A stretch of 64,000 nucleotides of DNA, from assembly GCF_025465255.1 (NCBI RefSeq), contig NZ_JAODNI010000121.1, positions 1 through 64,000 of the forward strand, read 5' to 3'. The notes below the pieces were generated by a model. That model searched no databases. It was not told where the DNA came from and was given only the letters and a program-made list of their open reading frames with translations. Shown here piece by piece: positions 33,443-42,032 of this stretch (position 1 is its first letter; every line of letters begins with the position of its first letter). Source of the stretch: Pseudonocardia sp. GTDB lineage: Bacteria > Actinomycetota > Actinomycetes > Mycobacteriales > Pseudonocardiaceae. The translations under genes and the position numbers were made by a program.

Positions 33443-33816
33443 ACAACGCGGCCCGGATTGCGATCATCGGACGATCCCGGTGGATCCCGAAAACGTGACC
33501 GCCGGGAATCGAGACCGGTTCGCGACAAAGGCTCGCGCAGGCCCGGCAATGCAGCGCGAGCCGGAATGGCGCGGGCCCGCTCGGGAATCGGCGTGAACCG
33601 CCCCGTTCCCCGCTTGCCGCAGCCGGCCGACCACCCGGCGTCATCAAATCGGTGTCGACACGCCCTTACGCGACGAACGGCCCCTCCGGTCCGGTGAGAA
33701 TCGTCGCACTCCTCCGTGGGACCCGGACACGGAGCGCACGCACTACCGTGGCGCGCTCCACCGGTGGTGGTTCCTCCCGGAACCGCCGCCGATCCCCGAG
33801 TGGAAGGCACGCCCCC
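33443..33816. other. Non-coding stretch between lsr2 and the small zinc-finger gene
   Basis: 374 bp with no frame on either strand that looks coding (no conserved motif, poor periodicity) and a somewhat higher A+T content than its surroundings. I see no RNA gene or clear repeat; a few short GC palindromes only. It may hold regulatory DNA for the small gene at 33817. Confidence 0.4.
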
Positions 33817-34038
33817 TTGACCGACGCACCACGGCAGCAGGACCCGCGGCCCCCCACCCGCGCGGCCCACCCGCAGTACGGCACCTGCTCGTACTGCCAC
33901 CGGCTCAAGCACGTCACCCCGGACGGACTCGTCCGGCTGCACAACCGCTACGAGGCCCACGGCACCGTCGTCACCACGTTGCGCTGCGCCGGATCCGGCG
34001 CGCCCTACGCCGAGATCCCGCAGCAGCGCCCCGCCTGA
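33817..34038 (+). CDS. Small Cys/His protein with zinc-binding look, unknown
   Basis: 73 residues from a TTG at 33817 with GTGGAAGG upstream. Two features stand out: YGTCSYCHRLKHVTPDGLVRLHNRYEAHG, which supplies CxxC and several His, and VVTTLRCAGSGAPYAEIPQ, which supplies a third Cys in a CxGSGxPP-like element. Together they resemble the small Cys-His proteins common in Actinomycetes, often near mobile or integrated DNA. The frame is open farther upstream but without such content. Function unknown; zinc binding is inference from spacing. Confidence 0.62.
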   Translation: MTDAPRQQDPRPPTRAAHPQYGTCSYCHRLKHVTPDGLVRLHNRYEAHGTVVTTLRCAGSGAPYAEIPQQRPA

Positions 34039-34142
34039 GCCCCGCCCGGGCCGTGGCCGGGTGGGCGGTCAAGGTCACCTCCGCCCACGTGGGGCCCGGT
34101 GGCAGGATCGGTCGTGGCCCGCCCGCAGACGAGAGGACCCCG

Positions 34143-35681
34143 ATGTTCCCCGGCACGCACGCCGCGACGACCCCGGACAAACCCGCAGTGGTGATGGCGG
34201 GCTCCGGTGAGACGCTGACGTTCCGCGAGCTGGAGGACGGTTCGGTCCGGCTCGCCCGGTACCTGCACGACGCCGGCCTGCGCCGCGGGGACGTCGTCGC
34301 GCTCGTCGCGGACAACTCCCCCCGCGTCTTCGAGGTCTACTGGGCCGCGCAGCGCTCAGGCCTCTACATCACCGCCGTCAACCACCACCTGTCCGCGCCC
34401 GAGGCCGCCTACATCGTGCGGGACTGCGGCGCCGAGGCGCTGATCGTGTCCGCCGGCGTGGCCGGGCTGGCCGCGGCGGTCGGGGACCAGGTCGAGGTGC
34501 CGGTCCGGCTGTCCTACGGCGGCGAGATCCCCGGGTCGGCGGCCTACACGGATTACGACACCGCCCTGGCGGGCCTTCCCGCCGAGCCGCTCGCGGGCCA
34601 GCCGCGCGGCGCGGACATGCTGTACTCCTCCGGCACCACCGGCCGTCCGAAGGGCATCAAGCCGCCCCTGCCCGAGCGGCGGATCGATGAGCCCGGCGAC
34701 ACCTACATCGCGCTGTTCGGCCCGATGTACGGCTTCGACGACGACTCCGTCTACCTCTCCCCCGCCCCGCTCTACCACGCGGCCCCGCTGCGGTTCAGCG
34801 CCACCGTGCAGGCTCTGGGCGGCACCGCGGTGATCATGGAGCGCTTCGATCCGGAGGGAGCCCTCGCCGCGATCGAGAAGTTCCGGGTCACGCACAGCCA
34901 GTGGGTGCCGACCATGTTCGTCCGCCTGCTCAAGCTGCCCGAGGCCGTGCGCAGCCGGTACGACGTGTCGTCGCTGAAGGTCGCGATCCACGCCGCCGCG
35001 CCGTGCCCGCCCGAGGTCAAGCAGGCGATGATCGACTGGTGGGGCCCGGTGCTGCACGAGTACTACTCGTCGACCGAGGCCAACGGCATCACCTTCATCG
35101 ACTCCGCGCAGTGGCTGGACCGGCCCGGCTCGGTGGGGCGCGCCGGGCTCGGCGTCCTGCACGTCACGGACGACGAGGGCAAGGAGCTCGCGACCGGCGA
35201 CGTCGGCACCGTGTACTTCGAGCGCGACGAGCGGCCGTTCGAATACCACAACGACCCGGACCGGACGGCCGCCGCGCAGCACCCCGAGCACGAGAACTGG
35301 ACCACCACCGGTGACCTGGGCTTCGTGGACGGCGACGGCTACCTCTTCCTCACCGACCGCAAGGCCTTCACGATCATCTCCGGCGGGGTGAACATCTACC
35401 CGCGCGAGATCGAGGACGTGCTGGTGGGCCACCCGTCGGTGCTCGACGTCGCGGTCATCGGCGTGCCGGACGACGAGATGGGCGAGGCCGTCAAGGCGGT
35501 CGTGCAGCCGGCGCCCGGGGTCGAGGGCGGACCGGCGCTGGAGAAGGAGCTCATCGAGTACGTCCGGGGGCAGATCGCGCACTACAAGGCGCCCCGGACC
35601 GTGGACTTCACGGACTTCCTGCCCAGGACCCCGACCGGCAAGCTCGTCAAGCAGCAGCTACGGGACCGCTACCCCCACTGA
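34143..35681 (+). CDS. Acyl-CoA synthetase (FadD4-like), AMP-forming
   Basis: 512 residues of the ANL superfamily. Seen: the P-loop MLYSSGTTGRPKGIKPPLPE, VYLSPAPLYHAAPLRFSATVQ, HEYYSSTEANGITFIDSAQWLDRPGSVGRA (adenine-site motif), NWTTTGDLGFVDGDGYLFLTDRKAFTIISGGVNIYPREIEDVL and the final lysine in LPRTPTGKLVKQQLRDRYPH. The KPPLPE extension after the P-loop and the YYSSTE motif resemble mycobacterial FadD4-type ligases. ATG at 34143 with GAGAGGA upstream. It is followed by palindromic repeat copy 2 and the convergent MFS gene. The acid substrate is unknown. Confidence 0.9.
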   Translation: MFPGTHAATTPDKPAVVMAGSGETLTFRELEDGSVRLARYLHDAGLRRGDVVALVADNSPRVFEVYWAAQRSGLYITAVNHHLSAPEAAYIVRDCGAEALIVSAGVAGLAAAVGDQVEVPVRLSYGGEIPGSAAYTDYDTALAGLPAEPLAGQPRGADMLYSSGTTGRPKGIKPPLPERRIDEPGDTYIALFGPMYGFDDDSVYLSPAPLYHAAPLRFSATVQALGGTAVIMERFDPEGALAAIEKFRVTHSQWVPTMFVRLLKLPEAVRSRYDVSSLKVAIHAAAPCPPEVKQAMIDWWGPVLHEYYSSTEANGITFIDSAQWLDRPGSVGRAGLGVLHVTDDEGKELATGDVGTVYFERDERPFEYHNDPDRTAAAQHPEHENWTTTGDLGFVDGDGYLFLTDRKAFTIISGGVNIYPREIEDVLVGHPSVLDVAVIGVPDDEMGEAVKAVVQPAPGVEGGPALEKELIEYVRGQIAHYKAPRTVDFTDFLPRTPTGKLVKQQLRDRYPH

Positions 35682-35711
35682 CCCCCGGGGTCACTCCGCC
35701 CACCCGCGTCA

Positions 35712-35760
35712 TGGAGCCACAACGCGCTTTCCGGGCCCGCTCAGGCGCATTGTGGCTCCA
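35712..35760. repeat. Long palindromic repeat, copy 2
   Basis: 16-bp arms (35712-35727 with 35745-35760, one mismatch) around a 17-nt loop. The left arm is the same sequence as in copy 1 (28330-28388), including its GTC flank, and the loop shares CCGGGC. It lies between the acyl-CoA synthetase stop and the stop of the convergent MFS gene, the same kind of position as copy 1. Confidence 0.85.
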
Positions 35761-35781
35761 CAACGCCGGTTCCGGGGCGGT

Positions 35782-37026
35782 TCAGCTCTCGCGGGCGCGG
35801 GCGTACCCGCGGCGGGCGAGCACCGCCGCGACCACCAGCGGGACCGAGATCGCCAGCGCCGCCCGGAAGACGGTCTCGAACTCGCCGCCGTCGGCGAACG
35901 GCGCGGCCACCCCCGTGCCGATCGCGCTGCCCAGGAACAGCACCCCGGCGAACAGCGCCACGGCGGACGCCCGTGCCGCCGGCACGACCTCGGTGGCCCA
36001 CGTCTGCAGGGTCGAGTGCAGGAACGCCCACGTCGCGCCGAGCAGCAGGCCCGCCACGAGGATCGTCGGCAGGCTCACGCCGAACGACGGGACCGCCCAT
36101 CCGGCCACGAGGCAGGCACCCCCGATCGCGGCCAGCCCGGACGGCGGAATCCGGCCCACGAGCGGCCGCACCACCCGGCTGACCAGCACCGTCCCCACCC
36201 CGTAGGCCCCGGACACGACGCCGGCGACCGTCGCCGAGTACCCCAGCGCTTGCAGCGCGGGCGACAGGTAGGTCAGGGTGCCGAGCACGATCGCGCCCTC
36301 GACGAGCGCGAGGAGCATCACGATGCGCGCCCAGCGGTCGGCCAGCACGGTCCCGAGGGGGCGGACGAGCTCGAGGAGCCAGCCCCCGACGCGTCCGAGC
36401 ACCCCGACCCCGCCGCCGCCGGACCCCGACCCGCCGGGCTCTTGCGCGGGCAGGGTCGGTTCGGGGAGACGGCGCAGCGCAAACCAGAGGACCGCCCCGA
36501 CGGCCGCGGTCACCGCGAAGACGATCCGCCAGCCGACGAGGTCCGCGAGCACCCCCGCGCCGGCCGTCGCGGTGGCCGTGCCGAGCGCGGACGCGGCCAG
36601 GACGTCGGAGAGCGGGCGCTGCCGGATCGCCGCGGGCCAGGTGTCCCCCACGTACACCAGCGACGCCGGGATCAGTGCCGCCACGAAGCCACCGGTGATC
36701 ACCCGCGCGACCGTGAGCAGCGGCAACGTGGGCGCGAGCGCCGACACGACCCCGGCGATCGCGGCCCCGACCAGGGCCACCCGCATCACGCGGACCCGGC
36801 CGAGCCGGTCACTCACCATCCCCCACACCGGCTGCATGACCCCGTAGGCGAGGAAGTAGGCGCCGGCCATCCCGGCCGCGGCGGCGAGGGAGACGTGCAG
36901 GTCCGCGGCGATCAGCACCAGCAGCGGCGCGATCGCGAACCTGTCGATCGTGCTCGTCAATGCGACGAGCTGGAGCAGGCGTAGCCGCCGGGCCCCGTCG
37001 GGTACTGCAGTCGCCTCGGTCACCAC
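35782..37026 (-). CDS. MFS transporter (drug-efflux type)
   Basis: About 414 residues with 12 predicted helices. Motif A region GMVSDRLGRVRVMRVALVGA in loop 2-3 and ALGTATATAGAGVLADLVGWRIVF, an antiporter-type motif C neighbourhood, suggest an exporter of the DHA1 type. A Gly/Ser-rich cytoplasmic loop (PAQEPGGSGSGGGGVGVLG) separates the halves. I chose the GTG pair at 37026/37023 following AAGG; the frame is open to 37107. Divergent from an acyl-CoA synthetase gene (140 bp). Substrate unknown. Confidence 0.85.
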   Translation of the reverse strand: MVTEATAVPDGARRLRLLQLVALTSTIDRFAIAPLLVLIAADLHVSLAAAAGMAGAYFLAYGVMQPVWGMVSDRLGRVRVMRVALVGAAIAGVVSALAPTLPLLTVARVITGGFVAALIPASLVYVGDTWPAAIRQRPLSDVLAASALGTATATAGAGVLADLVGWRIVFAVTAAVGAVLWFALRRLPEPTLPAQEPGGSGSGGGGVGVLGRVGGWLLELVRPLGTVLADRWARIVMLLALVEGAIVLGTLTYLSPALQALGYSATVAGVVSGAYGVGTVLVSRVVRPLVGRIPPSGLAAIGGACLVAGWAVPSFGVSLPTILVAGLLLGATWAFLHSTLQTWATEVVPAARASAVALFAGVLFLGSAIGTGVAAPFADGGEFETVFRAALAISVPLVVAAVLARRGYARARES

Positions 37027-37166
37027 CCCGAGAACCTTGCTCGACCCGTCCGGTCGGCGCACCACCGACCCCTGTGACGACACCCACTCGACCAGCGGCC
37101 GGCGCACCGGTCGCCAGCGGGAACCAGGTCTTGATTCACGTGCATCAGCCCGCGAGCATGGTGCCT

Positions 37167-38750
37167 ATGACGACGGAGTCGGGCACGAACGCCATCACCG
37201 GCCGCGGGATGACCATGAGCGACATCCTCGCGCGTTTCGCCCGCGTGACACCGGACACCCCGGCCTTCGTCGACGCCGGGACCGGCGAGCGCCGCAGCTA
37301 CGGCGAGGCGGACGACCGCGTGACCCGGCTTGCCAACGCGCTCGCGGCGGGTGGCGTGCGCGAGGGCGACCGGGTGGCCGTCCTCGGGCTGAACAGCATC
37401 CCGCTGATCGAGGCCTACATCGCCACGCTGCGCGCCGGCGCCCTCTGCGTGCCGGTCAACTTCCGCCTCGTCGCGGACGAGATCGCCTACGCCCTGACCG
37501 ACAGCGGCGCGGTGGCCGTCGTCGTCGACCAGGCGCTGGCGCCGCAGCTGGAGAAGGCCCGCGCGCAGGCACCGGCCGTCGAGCAGGTCGTCACCATCGG
37601 CGGGGACCTCGAGGACGTGCTGGCGGCGGCCTCGCCGGGCTACGCCGAGCTGCCCGTCCCGGACGAGGCGACGGCCTACATCATGTACACCTCCGGCACC
37701 ACCGGCCGGCCCAAGGGCGCGATGCTCAGCCACCGCAACCTGTTCCTGCACGCGTTCTCCAGCACCGCGCACCTCGGCTCCTCCGGCAGCGGCGGCGTCT
37801 GGATGTCCGGGGCGCCGCTCTTCCACATCGCGGGCCTCGCGGGGATGCTGCCGTCGCTGCTCACCGGCGGCACGACGATCATCCCGCCGTCCGGCGGGTT
37901 CGACCCGGCCGGGACGGTCGCGACGCTCGAGCGCGAGCGCGTCGCGTCCTGCTTCTTCATCCCGGCGCAGTGGGCGGCGATCGTCGCGGTGCCGGACATC
38001 GCGGAGCGGGACCTGTCGTCGCTGACCAGGCTGTCCTGGGGGGCCGCGCCGGCGTCGACGACCCTCCTGCGCAAGATGATCGAGACGTTCCCGCACGCGG
38101 ACGTCGTCACGTCGTTCGGGCAGACCGAGTGCAGCCCGGTCACCACGACCCTGAAGGGCGAGGACTCGATCCGCAAGATCGGCTCGGCCGGCACGCCGAT
38201 GATCAACGTCGAGTGCCGGGTCGTGGACGACGAGATGAACGACGTCCCCCGCGGTGAGGTCGGCGAGATCGTCTACCGCGGCCCGCTCGTGATGAGCGGC
38301 TACTGGAACAAGCCGAAGGAGACCGCCGAGGCGTTCCGGGGCGGCTGGTTCCACTCCGGCGACCTGGTCCGGCAGGACGCCGACGGCTACTACTACGTCG
38401 TCGACCGCAAGAAGGACATGATCATCTCGGGCGGGGAGAACATCTACTGCGCCGAGGTGGAGAACGTCCTGGCCGCGCACCCGGAGATCGGGGACGTCGC
38501 CCTGATCGGCGTGCCGGACGAGCAGTGGGGCGAGACGCCGCTCGCGGTGATCGTCCCCGCGGACCCGGCGAACCCGCCCACCGCGGCGTCGATCGAGGCC
38601 CACTGCCGGGAGCACCTGGCGGCGTACAAGCGGCCGCGGCGGCTGTCGATCGTGGACGCGCTGCCCCGCAACCCGAGCGGCAAGGTGCTGAAGACCCAGC
38701 TCCGGGAGGAGAACCAGGCGGGCTCGCTGGTCTCTCAACCCGCCGTCTGA
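37167..38750 (+). CDS. Acyl-CoA synthetase (FadD/long-chain type)
   Basis: 527 residues, ANL superfamily. Seen: YIMYTSGTTGRPKGAMLSHRNLF (P-loop), WMSGAPLFHIAGLAGMLPSLLTGG, VVTSFGQTECSPVTTTLKG, GWFHSGDLVRQDADGYYYVVDRKKDMIISGGENIYCAEVENVL and the terminal lysine in LPRNPSGKVLKTQLREEN. An atypical FGQTE replaces the usual YGxTE. The start is uncertain between ATGs at 37158 and 37167; the conserved region begins at MTMSDILARFARVTPDTPAF. The gene is followed by a perfect 16-bp hairpin. Substrate unknown. Confidence 0.9.
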   Translation: MTTESGTNAITGRGMTMSDILARFARVTPDTPAFVDAGTGERRSYGEADDRVTRLANALAAGGVREGDRVAVLGLNSIPLIEAYIATLRAGALCVPVNFRLVADEIAYALTDSGAVAVVVDQALAPQLEKARAQAPAVEQVVTIGGDLEDVLAAASPGYAELPVPDEATAYIMYTSGTTGRPKGAMLSHRNLFLHAFSSTAHLGSSGSGGVWMSGAPLFHIAGLAGMLPSLLTGGTTIIPPSGGFDPAGTVATLERERVASCFFIPAQWAAIVAVPDIAERDLSSLTRLSWGAAPASTTLLRKMIETFPHADVVTSFGQTECSPVTTTLKGEDSIRKIGSAGTPMINVECRVVDDEMNDVPRGEVGEIVYRGPLVMSGYWNKPKETAEAFRGGWFHSGDLVRQDADGYYYVVDRKKDMIISGGENIYCAEVENVLAAHPEIGDVALIGVPDEQWGETPLAVIVPADPANPPTAASIEAHCREHLAAYKRPRRLSIVDALPRNPSGKVLKTQLREENQAGSLVSQPAV

Positions 38751-38785
38751 CCCCCGCGAGTCGGCGTTTCCGGTCGACCGAGTCC

Positions 38786-38823
38786 GCGATCCCGGACGCA
38801 CGTCGGGGTGCGTCCGGGATCGC
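38786..38823 (+). terminator. Perfect 16-bp terminator hairpin
   Basis: Arms 38786-38801 and 38808-38823 pair perfectly across a GTCGGG loop, 35 bp after the acyl-CoA synthetase stop. It ends only 2 bp before the -10 box of the next gene, so termination and initiation are packed together. Confidence 0.8.
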
Positions 38824-38825
38824 AG

Positions 38826-38831
38826 TACCGT
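38826..38831 (+). promoter_or_regulatory. Candidate -10 box (TACCGT), leaderless arrangement
   Basis: TACCGT ends 7 nt before the GTG at 38839. The -35 region would fall inside the preceding terminator hairpin. Confidence 0.45.
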
Positions 38832-38838
38832 CGCCCTC

Positions 38839-40266
38839 GTGCCTGATCTCGATCCCGACGAGTTCCGCCGGCTCGGCCACCAGCTCGTCGACTGGGTGGC
38901 GGAGCATCGCGCCTCGCTCGCCTCGCTGCCCGTCCGACCCGAGGTGACGCCCGGCTCGATCCGTGCGCAGCTTCCGGCGTCGTTGCCCGACAAGCCCGCG
39001 GACGACGTCGGTGCCACGCTGACCTCGCTCCTCGACGATGTGGTCGTCCCCGGCTCCCTGCACTGGCAGCACCCGGGCTTCTTCGGCTACTTCCCGGCGA
39101 ACGCGTCGCTGCTCTCGCTGCTCGGTGACCTCGCCTCCGGCGGGCTCGGTGGGCAGGGCATGCTCTGGTCGACCGCGCCCGCCGGGACGGAGGTCGAGCA
39201 GGTCCTGATGGACGCGTTCGCCGAGGCGCTCGGCCTCGGGCCGGAGTTCACGTTCGACGGCGGGGGCGGCGGCTCGCTGCAGGACTCCGCCTCGTCGGGG
39301 GCGCTCGTCGCGCTCCTGGCGGCGCTGCACCGCTCCTCGCCGGACTGGCGGGAGTCCGGGGTGGACGGCCGCGAGCGGGTCTACGTCACCGCCGAGACGC
39401 ACTCGTCGCTGGCGAAGGCGGTGCGGGTCGCCGGGCTCGGCGCGCAGGCGCTGCGGATCGTCCCCTTCTCCCCCGGCACGTTCGCCATGTCGCCGGAGGA
39501 GCTGACCGGGATGCTCGCCGACGACGTCGCCGCCGGTCTGCGGCCCGTGCTCGTCTGCCCGACGGTCGGGACCACCGGGACCGGCGCCGTCGACCCCGTC
39601 CGGGCGGTGGCCCTCGCGGCCCGCGAGCACGGAGCCTGGGTGCACGTGGACGCGGCGTGGGCCGGGGTCGCGGCGCTCTGCCCGGAGTTCCGGTACGTGC
39701 TCGACGGCGTCGAGCTCGTCGACTCGTTCTGCACGGACGCGCACAAGTGGCTCTACACGGCGTTCGACGCGTCGTTCCTCTGGGTGCGGGACGGCCGGGC
39801 GCTGCCGGACGCGCTGTCCATCACGCCGGAGTACCTGCGGAACGCGGCGACGGAGTCCGGCGCGGTCGTCGACTACCGGGACTGGCAGGTGCCGCTCGGC
39901 CGCCGTTTCCGCGCGCTGAAGCTGTGGGCCGTCGTGCAGGGCACCGGGCTCGACGGGCTGCGCGAGCACATCCGCGGCCACGTCGCGCTGGCGTCCGAAT
40001 TCGCCGAGAGGGTGCGGGCCGAACCGCGGTTCGCCCTGGCCGTGGAGCCGTCGCTGGCGCTGGTGTGCCTGTACGTCCTCGGCCCGGACGGTTCGCCGGA
40101 CGACGAGGCCACTCGCGCGACCCTGGAACGCGTCAACGCCGGTGGGAGGTCGTTCCTCACCCACACCGGCATCGACGGCCACTACGCGATCCGGGTCGCG
40201 ATCGGCTCGCTCACCACCACCGCGTCCGACGTCGACGTCCTCTGGCGCTCCCTCACCTCCGCCTGA
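38839..40266 (+). CDS. PLP-dependent group II decarboxylase (aromatic-L-amino-acid type)
   Basis: 475 residues. Typical group II decarboxylase order: FRRLGHQLVDWVAEH, HWQHPGFFGYFPANASLLSLLGDLA (substrate-binding P-H-F-F region), GGGSLQDSASSGALVALLAA, HSSLAKAVRVAGLG (stacking His), WVHVDAAWAGVAALCPEFR with the PLP Asp, and DSFCTDAHKWLYTAFDASFLWVR with the Schiff-base Lys. Closest in layout to tyrosine/DOPA/tryptophan decarboxylases. No amine-using pathway gene is adjacent. Next gene converges, 16 bp away. Not linked by any evidence to the siderophore locus. Confidence 0.9.
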   Translation: MPDLDPDEFRRLGHQLVDWVAEHRASLASLPVRPEVTPGSIRAQLPASLPDKPADDVGATLTSLLDDVVVPGSLHWQHPGFFGYFPANASLLSLLGDLASGGLGGQGMLWSTAPAGTEVEQVLMDAFAEALGLGPEFTFDGGGGGSLQDSASSGALVALLAALHRSSPDWRESGVDGRERVYVTAETHSSLAKAVRVAGLGAQALRIVPFSPGTFAMSPEELTGMLADDVAAGLRPVLVCPTVGTTGTGAVDPVRAVALAAREHGAWVHVDAAWAGVAALCPEFRYVLDGVELVDSFCTDAHKWLYTAFDASFLWVRDGRALPDALSITPEYLRNAATESGAVVDYRDWQVPLGRRFRALKLWAVVQGTGLDGLREHIRGHVALASEFAERVRAEPRFALAVEPSLALVCLYVLGPDGSPDDEATRATLERVNAGGRSFLTHTGIDGHYAIRVAIGSLTTTASDVDVLWRSLTSA

Positions 40267-40282
40267 TCGTCCCGAGGCGGGG

Positions 40283-40882
40283 TCAGTCCGGGACGGCGGC
40301 GGTGTCCGGCACGACGACGCCGAAGAGGTCCGCGATAGCGGCGAGGCTCGCGGCCTGCATGGCCGGGGCCGGGACGTCCGCTCCGCCGGGGCCGGGCAGG
40401 GTGCGCGTCGCCGTGGCCCCGGCGACGACCGTCGGCGCGTAGCCCAGGCTGAACGCGCCGCGGGCCGTGGAGTTCACGCACATGTGGGTCATGAAGCCGG
40501 CGAGCAGCAGCGGACGGCCCGGGTTCGTCTTCAGCAGCGTGTCGAGCTCGGTCCGGACGAACGAGTTCGGGTAGTTCTTGACGACCGTCGGCTCGTCGCC
40601 GCGGGGTGCGACCCGGTCCACGATCGCGCCGATCTCGTCCCGGACGTCGTAGGGCGAGCCCGCGCCGCCGTCGTGCTGGACGTGGATGATCGGGATGCCC
40701 GCGCTCCGGGCCCGGTCGAGCAACTCCTCGGCCTGGTCCAGCGCGGCCTGGACGCCGTCGAGCTCCATGACGCCGCGGGTGTAGGTGTTCTGACAGTCGA
40801 TCATGACCAGGGTCGCGTCCCCGAGCGACGGCGGGGCGTCGGGGAGGCCGCTGATCGTCCGCAGGGTGGTGGGGTCGCTCAT
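40283..40882 (-). CDS. Isochorismatase-family cysteine hydrolase
   Basis: 199 residues. Isochorismatase-like fold with the D-K-C triad: LVMIDCQNTYTRGVMELDG (Asp), VVKNYPNSFVRTELDTLL (Lys) and LLLAGFMTHMCVNSTARGAFSLGY (Cys nucleophile after a cis-peptide-like GFMTHM). Members cleave amides or vinyl ethers, such as nicotinamide or N-carbamoyl compounds. ATG at 40882 with AGGAGACCC upstream. Without isochorismate synthase or a dihydroxybenzoate ligase nearby, a siderophore role as true isochorismatase is unlikely. Confidence 0.9.
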   Translation of the reverse strand: MSDPTTLRTISGLPDAPPSLGDATLVMIDCQNTYTRGVMELDGVQAALDQAEELLDRARSAGIPIIHVQHDGGAGSPYDVRDEIGAIVDRVAPRGDEPTVVKNYPNSFVRTELDTLLKTNPGRPLLLAGFMTHMCVNSTARGAFSLGYAPTVVAGATATRTLPGPGGADVPAPAMQAASLAAIADLFGVVVPDTAAVPD

Positions 40883-41012
40883 GAAGGGTCTCCTCGCACG
40901 GCGTCGGGCGTGGGTGGCGTGTCCGACCGTATCCACCCCCGGGCGCCGGGAGAAGGTCCGCGGCCGCGGGCCCCTCCCGGAGCCGAGCAGGACGCGGGTC
41001 CCGACTCGCGGG

Positions 41013-41969
41013 TCAGGGGGTGACGGGGTGGGAGGTGAGGTATCCGCCCATCCGAGTGAAGTACTCCTGCGCGCCGAGCTCGCGGCCGTCGTCGGTGCGG
41101 ACGGTCTCGATCAGCAGGCCCTTGTTGCGGCCCTTCCGCGCGTCCGCGCCCGCGACGATCACCACGCCGCCGCCCTGCCGGATGAAGATGCGGCCCGGGG
41201 TGCCGCCGAAGGGCGTGTCGGTGACGCGGGCGCGCACGATCCGCAGGCGCTCGGCGCCGTGGTAGCAGTAGGCGTTCGGGTACGGGTCGACCTGGGCGCG
41301 GACGAGGTTGAAGAGGTCGCGCGCCGGCCAGGTCCAGTCGATGCGGTTCTCCTCGTCGGTGCGGCGGTGGAAGTAGGAGGCGGCGCGGCGGTCCTGCGGG
41401 GTCCGGTCCGTCCGGCCGGCGGCGATCAGCTCGAGCGCGTCCACCGTGATCGGGCCGAACATCGCGAGCGTCCGGTCGAAGAGGTCGACGACCGTGTCCT
41501 CGTCGGCGATCGCGGTGGACCACTGCAGGACGACGTCCCCGGCGTCGAACTCCGCGTTCATCATGTGCGCGGTGACGCCGACCTCGGGCTCGTCGTTGAT
41601 CAGCGCCCAGTTCAGCGGGGCGAAGCCGGCGTAGGCCGGCAGGAGCGCGTCGTGCACGTTGAGCGTGCCGAGCCGCGGGCGGGAGAAGACCTCCGGGGAG
41701 AGCCAGGTCCGCCAGTTGGACACGACCATGACGTCCGCGTCCGCGTCCCGGACCGCGGCCTTCACCTCGTCGTCGTCCGCACGTCTGCGGACCAGCACGG
41801 GGATGTCCCGGTCCCGGGCCAGCTCGGACACCGACTCGTTGAAGATCTTCTCGTACGGGTTGTCGCTGTCCGCGTGGGTCACGATCAGCGGGACCTCGTG
41901 GCCCGCGTCGAGCACCGCCTTGATCGTCCGACGGCCCCAGGTCATGTATCCGAACGCGACGACCCGCAT
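41013..41969 (-). CDS. Hydroxyornithine N5-formyltransferase (methionyl-tRNA formyltransferase-like)
   Basis: 318 residues. Formyltransferase domain (residues ~1-205): MRVVAFGYMTWGRRTIKAVLDAGHEVPLIVTH, LGTLNVHDALLPAYAGFAPLNWALINDEPEVGVTAHMMNAEFDAGDVV with the catalytic His and Asp. The C-terminal OB-like domain (~205-318) has DWTWPARDLFNLVRAQVDPYPNAY. It lacks tRNA-specific context and is shorter than usual for Fmt paralogues, fitting the stand-alone enzymes of coelichelin-type pathways that formylate N5-hydroxyornithine from 10-formyl-THF. GAGGAGG precedes the ATG at 41969. Divergent from the ABC exporter genes, with an iron box between. Role rests on context plus family. Confidence 0.83.
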   Translation of the reverse strand: MRVVAFGYMTWGRRTIKAVLDAGHEVPLIVTHADSDNPYEKIFNESVSELARDRDIPVLVRRRADDDEVKAAVRDADADVMVVSNWRTWLSPEVFSRPRLGTLNVHDALLPAYAGFAPLNWALINDEPEVGVTAHMMNAEFDAGDVVLQWSTAIADEDTVVDLFDRTLAMFGPITVDALELIAAGRTDRTPQDRRAASYFHRRTDEENRIDWTWPARDLFNLVRAQVDPYPNAYCYHGAERLRIVRARVTDTPFGGTPGRIFIRQGGGVVIVAGADARKGRNKGLLIETVRTDDGRELGAQEYFTRMGGYLTSHPVTP

Positions 41970-42009
41970 CCGACCTCCTCGCTCGTGTGTCCGGGCTCGC
42001 CCCGGCAAA

Positions 42010-42028
42010 CCAGGTAAGGATAGCCTCA
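42010..42028. promoter_or_regulatory. IdeR/DmdR1-type iron box (divergent)
   Basis: The 19-mer CCAGGTAAGGATAGCCTCA matches the consensus TTAGGTTAGGCTAACCTAA at 13 of 19 places by eye. It ends 4 bp before the ATG of the exporter gene and lies 41 bp from the formyltransferase start, so it can repress both units when iron is plentiful. Confidence 0.6.
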
Positions 42029-42032
42029 CAGA

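Noticed and set aside
38839-40882. Decarboxylase and isochorismatase-family genes as part of a catechol siderophore pathway
   Set aside because: No isochorismate synthase, 2,3-dihydro-2,3-dihydroxybenzoate dehydrogenase or dihydroxybenzoate-AMP ligase is present, and the NRPS has no aryl starter domain.
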